Shown one piece after another: positions 22,776-31,222 of a stretch of 41,003 nucleotides of DNA. A program made the position numbers and the translations under genes. Source of the stretch: Candidatus Omnitrophota bacterium (GTDB lineage: Bacteria > Omnitrophota > Koll11 > Aquiviventales > Aquiviventaceae); NCBI GenBank assembly GCA_023247285.1, contig JAHFGU010000003.1, positions 1 to 41,003 on the forward strand, in the 5' to 3' direction. The notes beneath the pieces are model-generated. The model was given only the letters and a program-made list of their open reading frames with translations, had not been told where the DNA came from and did not search any database. Numbering within the stretch: the stretch's first letter is position 1; each line of letters opens with the position of its first letter.

Positions 22776-23809
22776 GGGCGTTCATCACGGGCGGGGCAGG
22801 GTTCATCGGCTCGCATCTGGCGCAGGCGCTCCTGGAGCGGGGCGACGAGGTGACGGTGCTGGACAACCTGTCGACGGGGCGGTATGAAAACCTCGCGCAC
22901 CTCGACGGCCATCCCCGGTTGCAGGTCGTCATCGGGACGATCCTCAATGACACGCTCGTCGACAAGCTCATGGAGCGCTGCGACATCTGCTTCCACCTGG
23001 CGGCGGCGGTCGGCGTGGAGCTCATCATCAAGAAGCCGCTCGAGTCCATGATGACGAACATCCGGGGCAGCGAGGTCGTCCTCGAAATGGCGCACCGCTA
23101 TCGCAAGAAAGTGCTCATCGCTTCCACCTCCGAGGTCTACGGGAAGAACAGCCAGGGGCCGCTGCGCGAAGACACCGACCGGGTGCTCGGCTCCCCGCTG
23201 AAGACGCGGTGGAGCTATTCCACCTCGAAGGCGGTGGATGAGATCCTCGCCCATGTCTACTGGAAGGAGAAAGGCGTGCCGACCATCATCGTGCGCCTCT
23301 TCAACACCGTGGGCCCCCGGCAGAGCGGGGCCTACGGCATGGTGATCCCGCGGTTCGTGTCTCGGGCGCTGGCCGGCAAACCGCTGCAGGTCCATGGGGA
23401 TGGCACGCAGTCCCGTTGCTTCCTCCATGTGAGCGATGTCGTGCGCGCGCTGCTCCAGCTCATCGACCATCCGGCCGCCGTCGGCCAGGTGTTCAATCTG
23501 GGCAGCCAGGAAGAGGTGACCATGGAGGAGCTGGCCAAGCGCGTGATCCGCTCCACCGGCAGCGCCTCGACGCTGGAATACATTCCGTACGAAGAGGCGT
23601 ATGAAGAAGGCTACGAGGACATGCCGCGCCGCGTGCCCGACACCGCCAGGGTGCGCGCCCTCATCGGGTTCGAGCCGACGATGAATCTTGAGCAGATCAT
23701 CCGCAGCGTTGTGGAGAGCATGGAGCCCGAGCCGGCGAAGCCGAAGGCCGCGACGCGTCCCGCCAAACGGCGCGAGGGTAAGCCGCTGGCCGCAGCGAAG
23801 GCCGGGTGA
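22772..23809 (+). CDS. NAD-dependent sugar nucleotide epimerase/decarboxylase-like SDR
   Basis: A 345-residue extended SDR. GGAGFIGSH at 7-15 binds NAD, and ASTSEVYG (117-124) and Tyr149-x-x-x-Lys153 supply the active site. The TSE triplet resembles UDP-glucuronate decarboxylase (UXS) and related enzymes more than GalE. The LFNTVGPRQSG and HGDGTQSRCFLHVSDV blocks complete the family pattern. The last 35 residues are Lys/Ala/Pro-rich and not part of the fold. It shares motif spacing with the SDR at 31219-32187, so the two are likely paralogues. The gene lies directly before the initiating transferase, so it may make that enzyme's donor. Confidence 0.82.
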   Translation: MRAFITGGAGFIGSHLAQALLERGDEVTVLDNLSTGRYENLAHLDGHPRLQVVIGTILNDTLVDKLMERCDICFHLAAAVGVELIIKKPLESMMTNIRGSEVVLEMAHRYRKKVLIASTSEVYGKNSQGPLREDTDRVLGSPLKTRWSYSTSKAVDEILAHVYWKEKGVPTIIVRLFNTVGPRQSGAYGMVIPRFVSRALAGKPLQVHGDGTQSRCFLHVSDVVRALLQLIDHPAAVGQVFNLGSQEEVTMEELAKRVIRSTGSASTLEYIPYEEAYEEGYEDMPRRVPDTARVRALIGFEPTMNLEQIIRSVVESMEPEPAKPKAATRPAKRREGKPLAAAKAG

Positions 23810-23816
23810 TGACGGC

Positions 23817-25631
23817 ATGACGGTTCCTCTGGTCGCGCAGGTCGGGACCGCCTGGCTGGCTGGGTTGGCGGCGTTTGGCGCGACCATCCTGCTGACCCCG
23901 CTGGTGCGCCTGGCGGCGGTGCGGTTCGGCTGGGTCGGCCGGCCATCGGAAGACCGGTGGAGCCGGCGCGCCATCGCGCGGCTTGGCGGGGTGGCCATGT
24001 TCGCAGCCTTCATGGCCGCCACGCTGGCCTGGGTGCCGCTGCAGCCGCCGGTCTCCGGCCTGCTGCTGGGCGCGGTCCTCGTGTTCTGGCTGGGCCTGAT
24101 CGATGACGTGCGCCGCATGCCGCCCTCGATCAAGCTGGTCGGCCAGCTCCTCATCGGATGCCTCGTCGTGCTCAGCGGCATCCGCATCAACCTGGCGCAG
24201 TGGCCGTGGCTCTCGATCCCCCTCTCCGTGTTCTGGTTTGTGCTGGTGATGAACGCGTTCAACCTGCTGGATAACATGGACGGCTTGGCCGCCGGGGTCG
24301 GGGCCATCGCCGCCGCGTTCTGCGGCGTGCATGCCATGTTCGCGCAGCTCTGGACGGTCGTGACCCTGGATGCCATCCTCTGCGGGGTGTGCGTGGGCTT
24401 CCTGCTGTTCAACTTTCCGCCGGCCAAGATGTTCATGGGCGACTCCGGCAGCCACGTGCTCGGGCTGATGCTCGCGGCCCTGGCGCTGCTCGGCAGCTGG
24501 CGCCATTCCACGCAGCTGCTGAGCGTGCTGATGGTGCCGCTGCTGGTCCTGGCCGTGCCGATCTTTGACACCTGCTTCGTGACGATCCAGCGCCTCATGC
24601 ACCGCGTGTCGCCGTTCGTGGGCGGGGTGGACCATGTGTCCCACCGGCTGGCGGTGCTCGGGCTGAGCACCCGCCGCACGGTGGTGGCCCTCTACGGGGT
24701 CAGCGCGTGCCTCGGGTCGCTCAGCGTGGCCTCCCTGTTTCTCAGGCCGCTGCCCGCGCTGCTCGTGTGGCTGGCCGCGGTGATCGTGCTGGTGCCGGTC
24801 GGGTCGTACCTGTCGCGGGTCAAGGTCTATCGGCTCGAAGAGCCGGCGGCGGCGGATGCGGCCGACGGGACCCAGCCGGTGACGCTGATCGCCACGATGC
24901 TGCTCCACAAGCGCCGGCTGCTGGAAATCCTCGTGGATTTCGCGATCGTGAGCGGCACGTACGTGGGCGCCCATCTGCTGCGCTTCGAAAGCGGGATGAG
25001 CGGGGAGGTGCAGCGCCTGGTCGTCCAGTCGCTGCCCGTGGTGCTCGTCGCCAAGGTGGGGGCGTTCGCCGCGTGCGGGTTGTACCGCGGCGTCTGGCGC
25101 TACCTGGGGCTCTCGGACGTGATCACGGTGTTCAAGGCGGTGACGCTCGGCTCGCTCTGCTCGCTCCTGGCGCTGCTCTACCTGTGGCGCTTTGAAGGCT
25201 ACTCCCGCGCGGTCCTCGTGATCGACTGGATGCTGACCTTCCTGGCGGTGGGCGGGTCACGGGTCGTCGAGCGGCTGCTGGATGAGTGGATCAACGCGGC
25301 GGTGCAGCAGGGCGTTCCGATCGTGATCCTCGGGGCCGGCGATACGGGCGAGCGGGTCCTCCGGTACCTGCGGCGCGATGCGCGGCCGGGCCGGCGGGTC
25401 GTGGGGTTCCTCGATGATGACATCCGCAAGCACGGCGACCTTATCCACGGCTGCGTGGTCCTGGGCGGGCGGGCCAAGCTGGCTGACCTGGTCCGGACGC
25501 ACCAGGTGCGCCAGGTGCTCGTGGCGATCAGCGATCCGCCGGGCGAGCTCCTGGAGCATGTCCGCCGGTGCTGCGAGCCTGCCGGCGTCACCTGGAAGGT
25601 CGTGACCGCCGGCGTCACCGACGCCGTATGA
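23817..25631 (+). CDS. fusion of WecA/MraY-type phosphoglycosyltransferase and CapD/WbpM N-terminal membrane plus Rossmann region
   Basis: 604 residues. Residues 1-335 are a polyprenyl-phosphate N-acetylhexosamine-1-phosphate transferase: Asp96-Asp97, NLLDNMDG at 149-156, MGDSG at 207-211 and DHVSHR at 272-277 match the Mg-binding and substrate loops. Such enzymes start glycan synthesis on undecaprenyl phosphate. Residues about 365-604 resemble the N-terminal half of WbpM/CapD dehydratases: four membrane helices, then a CoA_binding-type Rossmann domain with VILGAGDTGERVLRYL and FLDDD. The catalytic dehydratase half is missing. Joining the initiating transferase to this sensor-like half suggests nucleotide-sugar regulation. 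ATG 23817 lies 7 bp after the previous stop. Confidence 0.85.
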   Translation: MTVPLVAQVGTAWLAGLAAFGATILLTPLVRLAAVRFGWVGRPSEDRWSRRAIARLGGVAMFAAFMAATLAWVPLQPPVSGLLLGAVLVFWLGLIDDVRRMPPSIKLVGQLLIGCLVVLSGIRINLAQWPWLSIPLSVFWFVLVMNAFNLLDNMDGLAAGVGAIAAAFCGVHAMFAQLWTVVTLDAILCGVCVGFLLFNFPPAKMFMGDSGSHVLGLMLAALALLGSWRHSTQLLSVLMVPLLVLAVPIFDTCFVTIQRLMHRVSPFVGGVDHVSHRLAVLGLSTRRTVVALYGVSACLGSLSVASLFLRPLPALLVWLAAVIVLVPVGSYLSRVKVYRLEEPAAADAADGTQPVTLIATMLLHKRRLLEILVDFAIVSGTYVGAHLLRFESGMSGEVQRLVVQSLPVVLVAKVGAFAACGLYRGVWRYLGLSDVITVFKAVTLGSLCSLLALLYLWRFEGYSRAVLVIDWMLTFLAVGGSRVVERLLDEWINAAVQQGVPIVILGAGDTGERVLRYLRRDARPGRRVVGFLDDDIRKHGDLIHGCVVLGGRAKLADLVRTHQVRQVLVAISDPPGELLEHVRRCCEPAGVTWKVVTAGVTDAV

Positions 25632-25680
25632 TCCCACTAGGCCCTGCTGCTCTGCCCCCAGCGTCCGTCCTGTCGGCGGC

Positions 25681-26952
25681 ATGATGCGCATCGGGCACGC
25701 CGGACGGCGCGCGCAGGAAGCCAGCCTGTACGCGCTGCTGCTGCTGCTGCCGTTTTCCAAGGCGGCGGTGGAGCTGACATTCGGCGGCCTGCTCATCGGC
25801 TGGATCCTGGAGCGGCTCGATCCGGCGACGCGGGCCGACACCGGGTGGGGGTCCAAGAGCCTGCGCCCCCTCGCCATCGCGGTCGCTGTCTACCTCGGCG
25901 TGTGCGCCGCCTCCGTCCTTGTGAGCGACTTTCCGGCGAAAAGCCTCAGCGGGCTGATCGGGAAATGGGCCGAGTACCTCCTCCTCTTCCTCATGACGGC
26001 GGATGTCGCCCGCCGGCCTGCGGTGATCAAGCGCGCGTTCCCGCTCCTGGCCTGGTCCTCGTTCGGTGTCGCCGCGTACGCGATGTGCCAATTCGTCCAG
26101 ATTGCGACCCGGGACCCGAGCCGCGCGTATCCGGATCCGTATCATCCCTTATGGTTTTACGGGCGCATGCTCGGCCCTTATGAAAATCCCATCGACCTGG
26201 CGACCTACGTGATGGTGGTGCTGTTCGTGCTGCTCGGCTATGCGGTCACCTGCCGCGGCGCGGCGCGATGGGCGGTGGGCGCGTTGATGGTGCTGCTGAC
26301 CGCGTGCCTCGCGAAGACGCAAGCGGTCGGGGCCTGGCTCGGGGGCTACGCTGGGTTTGCCGCGCTGGGCGTGGCGAGTCCCTCGCGCTGGCGGTTTCGC
26401 TGGATTCTCCTGATCGCGCTCGTATTCGCAGGGGCCGCGCTGCTGCATCGCCAAGGGCGGCTCGGCGAGATCGTCGCGCTGGCGGATGTCGGCGTGCAGG
26501 ACCGGTGGGCCATGTGGCAGGCGGCGATCGGGATGATCCGCGACCGACCGCTGCTGGGGCATGGCGTGAACACCTTCATGGCCAACTACCTCGCGTATTG
26601 GGTCGGCGGGGAGCGGCAGCCGCGCTACGCCCATAACTGTTATCTTCAGGTCGCGGCGGAAACCGGCCTGCTCGGCTTGGCGGCGTTCGTCGCGCTGCTC
26701 GGGCTGCTGTTCGCGCGGCTGCTGCGCAGCCTGCCGGCGCCGGACGCCGTGCGGCGCGCATGGCGCGGGCAAGCGCCGGCGCGGCCGGCACTCCAGGCCC
26801 CGATCCTCATGCTGGGTCTTGTCGGCGGGCTGGTGGCCTTCGCCGTGCAGGCGGCGATCGATACGAACTTTTATTCCCTCAGGCAGGCTGCGCTCTTCTG
26901 GACGCTGGCCGGTGTCGCGATCGGCGTGCAGCAGCACGGGCCGTCCTCGTGA
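25681..26952 (+). CDS. O-antigen ligase/polymerase-like membrane protein (Wzy_C family), second copy
   Basis: 423 residues, with about ten hydrophobic segments. A Wzy_C-type block reads DRWAMWQAAIGMI, LLGHGVNTF and later YAHNCYLQVAAETGLLG, where an His-Asn and Glu-Thr-Gly pattern matches O-antigen ligases. The N-terminus has the LLLLPFSKAAVE start common in these proteins. It is unlike the protein at 20239-21537 outside the shared block, so one may be a polymerase and the other a ligase. Start ATG 25681 (or 25684) follows a 49-bp gap with no convincing terminator or promoter. GTGA overlap couples it to the GT9 gene. Confidence 0.83.
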   Translation: MMRIGHAGRRAQEASLYALLLLLPFSKAAVELTFGGLLIGWILERLDPATRADTGWGSKSLRPLAIAVAVYLGVCAASVLVSDFPAKSLSGLIGKWAEYLLLFLMTADVARRPAVIKRAFPLLAWSSFGVAAYAMCQFVQIATRDPSRAYPDPYHPLWFYGRMLGPYENPIDLATYVMVVLFVLLGYAVTCRGAARWAVGALMVLLTACLAKTQAVGAWLGGYAGFAALGVASPSRWRFRWILLIALVFAGAALLHRQGRLGEIVALADVGVQDRWAMWQAAIGMIRDRPLLGHGVNTFMANYLAYWVGGERQPRYAHNCYLQVAAETGLLGLAAFVALLGLLFARLLRSLPAPDAVRRAWRGQAPARPALQAPILMLGLVGGLVAFAVQAAIDTNFYSLRQAALFWTLAGVAIGVQQHGPSS

Positions 26953-27953
26953 CGTTCGGGTCCGCGCGCCGGATTGTTGTCATCCGCACCGACCGGCTGG
27001 GCGAAACCCTCCTGGCCATTCCGGCCGTGTCCGCTCTGCAGGCGGCGCTCCCGCAAGCCTCCGTGACGCTGCTGGTCCACCCAGGGCTCCGCGGGCTGCT
27101 GACTCGCCTGGCCGGGCTTGACGGCGTGCTGGCGGTGCCTGCGCCTGGCGCGCCGTGGTGGGCGAGCGGATGGCAGGTGGGCCGGCTGCTGCGGGGCGGG
27201 CGGTTCGATGCGGCGGTCGTGTCGAATCCGAAGAAAGAGCTGCATCTGGGCGTGTGGCTGGCCGGCATTCCTCGCCGCGTCGGCTACGCTCGGAAGTGGG
27301 ACATCCTCCTCACCGACCGCGTGCCGGACCGTAAGGCGCTTGGCGAGCGCCACGAGGTTGAGTATAATCTGGAGCTGGTCCGCACGCTCGTCGGGCATCC
27401 GGTCGCCGCGCCAGCGCCAGGCTGGCGGTGGGGCCGGTTCGAGGCTGAGCAAACGGCGGTGCGCCGGCAGCTCGCGCAGCAGGGCGTGCAGCCCTCTGAT
27501 CCGCTGGTGGCGGTTCACCCCTGGTCGTCCAATCCGGCGAAGTTATGGCCAGCGCCCAAGTTTCAGCGCCTCATCCGCGAGGCGGTAGAGGCGCTCGGGG
27601 TGAGCGTGGCGCTGATCGGCGGGCCGGATGAGCGGCCTCAGGCGGCGACGTTTCCATCCGGGGGGCGCATCGCGAACCTGGTGGGCGCGCTCAGCCTATT
27701 GGAGTTGGCCGCGCTGCTCCAAATGGCGCGGACGGTCGTCTCGAACGACAGCGGCCCAGCGCACCTCGCCGCGGCCATGGGGACGCCGGCCATTGTGTTG
27801 TTCGGGACGCAGGATCCGGCAGCCGGGCCGCGCCGGTGGGGGCCCTGGGGCAGCGGGCATACCGTGATATGGAAATCTTCGATGGAGGCCATCAGCGTCG
27901 ACGAGGTGGTCGCGGCCCTGGCCCGCACACTCGACGCGCGCGCCGCGGCATGA
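26949..27953 (+). CDS. GT9 heptosyltransferase-family protein
   Basis: 334 residues from a GTG start that overlaps the previous stop (GTGA). The N-terminal IRTDRLGETLLAIPAVSALQ block is the hallmark of GT9 (WaaC/WaaF/WaaQ) enzymes. The donor-binding segment VVSNDSGPAHLAAAMGTPAIVLFG lies in the C-terminal half. These inverting GT-B enzymes add ADP-heptose or related sugars to lipopolysaccharide core. An upstream ATG at 26760 would lie inside the ligase gene and is not credible. It is paired with another GT9 gene, and the two are about as long as typical family members. Confidence 0.88.
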   Translation: MTFGSARRIVVIRTDRLGETLLAIPAVSALQAALPQASVTLLVHPGLRGLLTRLAGLDGVLAVPAPGAPWWASGWQVGRLLRGGRFDAAVVSNPKKELHLGVWLAGIPRRVGYARKWDILLTDRVPDRKALGERHEVEYNLELVRTLVGHPVAAPAPGWRWGRFEAEQTAVRRQLAQQGVQPSDPLVAVHPWSSNPAKLWPAPKFQRLIREAVEALGVSVALIGGPDERPQAATFPSGGRIANLVGALSLLELAALLQMARTVVSNDSGPAHLAAAMGTPAIVLFGTQDPAAGPRRWGPWGSGHTVIWKSSMEAISVDEVVAALARTLDARAAA

Positions 27954-29092
27954 CGGCGACAGCCCTGGATCCGGCTCGCATCTTGATCGTCAATCCCTTC
28001 GGCATCGGGGATGTGCTGTTCACGACCCCGCTCATCCGCGCGGTGCGCGAAGCGTTCCCTGAGAGCTGGATCGCCTACCTCTGCAACCGCCGGACCGAGC
28101 GCATCCTGCGCGCCAGCCCGCACCTCAATGACATTTTCGTGTATGAAAAGGATGAGTTGCTGGAGGTCTGGCGCGCCTCGCGGTGGGATGGCCTCCGGCA
28201 AACCGCTGCGCTGCTGCGCCGCATCCGCCAGGCGCGAATCACCCTCGCGGTTGATATTTCCCTGGGCGAGCGGTACAGCTTTTTGCTGATGCTCCTGGGC
28301 GTGCCGCGCCGGGTCGGGTTCGATTACCGCCGACGGGGCCGGTTCCTGACCGAGCGCATGGCCATCAACGGCTATCACGGGGATCACGTGGTGGAGCATT
28401 ATCGCCGCTTCCTGCGGTTCATCGGGGTGCGGCTCCTGGACGTGGACCTGGAGCTGCAACTGGCGCCTCAGGATGATCGGTGGGCCGAAGCGTGGCTGCG
28501 CGCCCGCGGGCTGGACCGCGGGGCCCTGCTGGTCGGGCTGGTGCCGGCCGGCGGGGTGAGCTGGGGCATCGACGCGCCCTACCGTCGGTGGGGGTTGGAC
28601 CGGTTTGCCGCGGTGGGCGATACGCTCGTCGAGCGCCACGGCGCCACCGTGCTGCTCTTCGGCGAGACGGCGGACGCGCCATTGTGCGGCTCGGTGGCGG
28701 CGCAGATGCGCCATCCGGTCATCGACGTGAGCGGGCAGACCAGCCTCGGCCAATTCGTGGGCTTGATCAGCCGCCTGGCGCTGGTCGTCTGCAATGATGG
28801 CGGCCCGCTGCATCTGGCGGTCAGCCGCGGCGTGCGGACCGTGTCCATTTTCGGCCCGGTCGATCCCGAGGTCTACGGCCCCTACGCGTTCCGCGAGCGC
28901 CACCGCGTCGTCACGACGCCGCTGCCCTGCCGCCCCTGCTACCATCAGTTCCGCCTGCCGCCCTGTCCGTATAATCGCGCCTGTCTCAACGAGATCTCCG
29001 TGGAGGAGGTGCTCGCGGCGGTGGACGACGTGCTGGCCGCGCCGCACCGGGCCACGCAGGACCTTGCCGCCGACACCGGGGCAGCGTCATGA
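27950..29092 (+). CDS. GT9 heptosyltransferase-family protein
   Basis: 380 residues. LIVNPFGIGDVLFTTPLIRAVR is the GT9 N-terminal motif, and VCNDGGPLHLAVSRGVRTVSIFG the C-terminal donor motif. After it comes a Cys-rich segment, CRPCYHQFRLPPCPYNRACL, which many GT9 proteins share in shorter form (the CxPCxxxxCP...C pattern). It may build core oligosaccharide together with the preceding GT9. Its start overlaps the earlier stop by 4 bp (ATGA) and its end overlaps the aminotransferase gene by 4 bp. Confidence 0.88.
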   Translation: MTATALDPARILIVNPFGIGDVLFTTPLIRAVREAFPESWIAYLCNRRTERILRASPHLNDIFVYEKDELLEVWRASRWDGLRQTAALLRRIRQARITLAVDISLGERYSFLLMLLGVPRRVGFDYRRRGRFLTERMAINGYHGDHVVEHYRRFLRFIGVRLLDVDLELQLAPQDDRWAEAWLRARGLDRGALLVGLVPAGGVSWGIDAPYRRWGLDRFAAVGDTLVERHGATVLLFGETADAPLCGSVAAQMRHPVIDVSGQTSLGQFVGLISRLALVVCNDGGPLHLAVSRGVRTVSIFGPVDPEVYGPYAFRERHRVVTTPLPCRPCYHQFRLPPCPYNRACLNEISVEEVLAAVDDVLAAPHRATQDLAADTGAAS

Positions 29093-30201
29093 AGATCCCA
29101 TCGGTGGATCTGCCGGCGCAGTACGCCGGGCTGCGGAAAGAGATCCATGCCGCGCTCGACCGCGTGATGGCGCGCGGCGACGCGGTCCTGGGCGAGGCGG
29201 TCACTCGGTTCGAGGCCGCGTTCGCCCGTTCCTGCGGCGCGGCCTACGGCATTGGCGTCAACTCGGGCACCGATGCGCTGTCCTTGTCGTTGGCCGGCCT
29301 GGGCATCGGCGCAGGGGATGAGGTCATCACGACCGCCTACACATTTTTTGCCACGGCCTCAGCCATCACGCACTGTGGTGCCAGGCCGGTGCCGGTCGAC
29401 ATCGACCCGGTGACCTATAACCTGGATCCGGATCGCGTGGAGCAGGCGATCACGCGGCGCACGAAAGCGCTCGTCGTGGTGCATCTGTTCGGCCAGCCGG
29501 CCCAGATGGATCGGCTCTGCGCCATCGCCCGGCGCCGCCGGCTGGCCCTCGTCGAGGATTGCGCGCAGGCGCACGGGGCGCGGTTCCAGGGGCGGCACGT
29601 GGGCACCTTCGGCCAGGCCGGCGCTTTCAGTTTTTATCCCACGAAGAACCTGAGCGCGCTCGGCGACGCCGGGATGGTCGTGACCGATTCGCGCGCCCTC
29701 CAGCACCGCGTGCGCCTGCTGCGGGACCACGGGCGCAACGGCAAGTACCGGCACCCGCTCATCGGCCGCAACAGCCGGCTCGACACGTTCCAGGCTGCGG
29801 TGTTGGACGCCAAGCTCAGCCGTCTGGCGGCCTGGAATCGCACCAGGGCGCGTCTGGCGCAGCACTATGCCGAACGGCTGCGACGACTGGCACCCGCCGT
29901 GATGATCCCGCACCGGGCGCCCGGCCGGGATCACGTCTATCATCTCTATGTCGTGCGCGTCCGCTCCCGCGACCGGGTGCTGCGGATGCTGCAGGCGCGC
30001 GGCGTCCAAGCGCTGGTGCACTATCCGGTGCCGTTCTACCTTCAGCCGGCGTTCCGCTGGCTCGGCTGCCGCCGCGGCAGCTTCCCGCACGCCGAGCGGC
30101 TCGCGCGCGAAGCGATCTCGCTGCCGATCTATCCTGAGATGCGGCCGGACCAGGTGGCCCGCGTGGCGCGCGAGCTGGCGCAGGCGGTGCGCGCTGCCTA
30201 G
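29089..30201 (+). CDS. DegT/DnrJ/EryC1 sugar aminotransferase (WecE-like)
   Basis: 370 residues, full length for the family. PLP is bound by Lys186 in SFYPTKNLSALGDAG and by Asp157 in VEDCAQAHGA; the GVNSGTDALSLSL and YTFFATASAI blocks are intact. Such enzymes transfer an amino group from glutamate to the keto carbon of 4-keto- or 3-keto-6-deoxy sugar nucleotides. The next gene is a WecD-like acetyltransferase, so dTDP-4-amino-4,6-dideoxygalactose, as with WecE, is a reasonable guess. No RmlA/RmlB genes are in the window, so the precursor would come from elsewhere. Confidence 0.88.
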   Translation: MKIPSVDLPAQYAGLRKEIHAALDRVMARGDAVLGEAVTRFEAAFARSCGAAYGIGVNSGTDALSLSLAGLGIGAGDEVITTAYTFFATASAITHCGARPVPVDIDPVTYNLDPDRVEQAITRRTKALVVVHLFGQPAQMDRLCAIARRRRLALVEDCAQAHGARFQGRHVGTFGQAGAFSFYPTKNLSALGDAGMVVTDSRALQHRVRLLRDHGRNGKYRHPLIGRNSRLDTFQAAVLDAKLSRLAAWNRTRARLAQHYAERLRRLAPAVMIPHRAPGRDHVYHLYVVRVRSRDRVLRMLQARGVQALVHYPVPFYLQPAFRWLGCRRGSFPHAERLAREAISLPIYPEMRPDQVARVARELAQAVRAA

Positions 30202-30289
30202 AGCCTATCCCAAGACCTCCCGTGGCCGCGCCCGGCCGCCGCAACACTCGATACGCCGAGCCGCCGCAGCAGCGCTTGCGTCGCCGGCA

Positions 30290-31222
30290 GTGGCCGCATG
30301 CCTTGAAGCGGCGGTGAACCGCGCCGCGTGGCCGCGGTCGGCGTCCCGTGCGCGCCTCATCGAGCGGCTGCGCGAACGCCTCGGCGGCGATGCCACGTCG
30401 TGGCTCGTGCAGTTCGGTGAGGCGGTGGGCGCGGTCGCCTCGCTGCAGCCGCTGCCGTGGGACGCGGCGATCTACGGCCTGCGGATGGCGCGCCTCGAAA
30501 CCGCGTTCGCGAATGGTGATCCGGCCCGGCAGCGCGCGGCGGGTGCCGCACTGCTGCCGGCGGTGCTGCAAGCGTGCCGGCGCGCGCGCATTCAGCATGT
30601 GGCGGCCCGCGCACGCGCCGGCGACACCGGGTGGGCACAGGCGCTCGAGACGGCCCGCTTCTCCTACGTGGACACGACGATCACCCTGGCCTGGATGAGC
30701 GGCCCGGTAGCCGGCGCTGCGCCTCCCCGCATCCGTCAGGCCGTCGACGCCGATCTGCCGGCCCTGCAGCGGATCGCGGCCGACGCGATGGTGCACGGGC
30801 GCGCGCTGCACGATCCCTGGTTGCCGGCAAAACGCGGCCGGCAAATGTATCGCGCATGGGTAACCAATGCCTGCCGCGGACGGTCGGACGCGGTCTTCGT
30901 CTGGGCGGCAGATGGACCGCCGGCCGGCTTGGTCTGCTGCAATCTGGAGCGCGGCGCCGACGCCCCAGTCGGGTACGTGGATTTCTTGGCGGTGGCCCCG
31001 GAGTCTCAGGGGCAGGGCATCGGGCGGGCCCTGCTGCGGGCCGCGATGGCGTGGCTGGCCCCCCGCGCGCGGCTGGTGGAGATCCGCACCCAGCTGGCCA
31101 ACACGGTGAGCCTCATCCTCTATCAACAGGCAGGGTTTCGGGTGTGCGGGCCGGGAATCGCGCTGCCCAGCGGCCACACCTTCCACGCATGGCTGGGGCG
31201 CGCGCAGGAGCGGAAGCGATGA
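30290..31222 (+). CDS. WecD-like GNAT N-acetyltransferase
   Basis: 310 residues from GTG 30290, the first usable start after the aminotransferase; GTG 30314 is an alternative. No ATG is available and no Shine-Dalgarno site is clear. Residues 54-138 match the N-terminal domain of WecD, with LPWDAAIYG and later FSYVDTTITL. Residues 146-300 are a GNAT domain, with HDPWLPAKRGRQMYRAWV, acetyl-CoA loop SQGQGIG at 239-245 and NTVSLILYQQAGFR. WecD acetylates dTDP-4-amino-4,6-dideoxygalactose made by WecE, which fits the upstream gene. The first 50 residues are not recognised and are Ala/Arg-rich. Confidence 0.75.
   Translation: MAACLEAAVNRAAWPRSASRARLIERLRERLGGDATSWLVQFGEAVGAVASLQPLPWDAAIYGLRMARLETAFANGDPARQRAAGAALLPAVLQACRRARIQHVAARARAGDTGWAQALETARFSYVDTTITLAWMSGPVAGAAPPRIRQAVDADLPALQRIAADAMVHGRALHDPWLPAKRGRQMYRAWVTNACRGRSDAVFVWAADGPPAGLVCCNLERGADAPVGYVDFLAVAPESQGQGIGRALLRAAMAWLAPRARLVEIRTQLANTVSLILYQQAGFRVCGPGIALPSGHTFHAWLGRAQERKR

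Noticed and set aside
27363..27368. TATAAT in the first GT9 gene, and another at 28970-28975 in the second
   Set aside because: Both lie inside well-supported coding sequence, have no -35 partner, and the next genes start hundreds of bases away or inside an overlap.
30202..30289. Insertion-sequence end (GAGCCTATCCC) after the aminotransferase gene
   Set aside because: There is no matching inverted copy, no target duplication and no transposase nearby.
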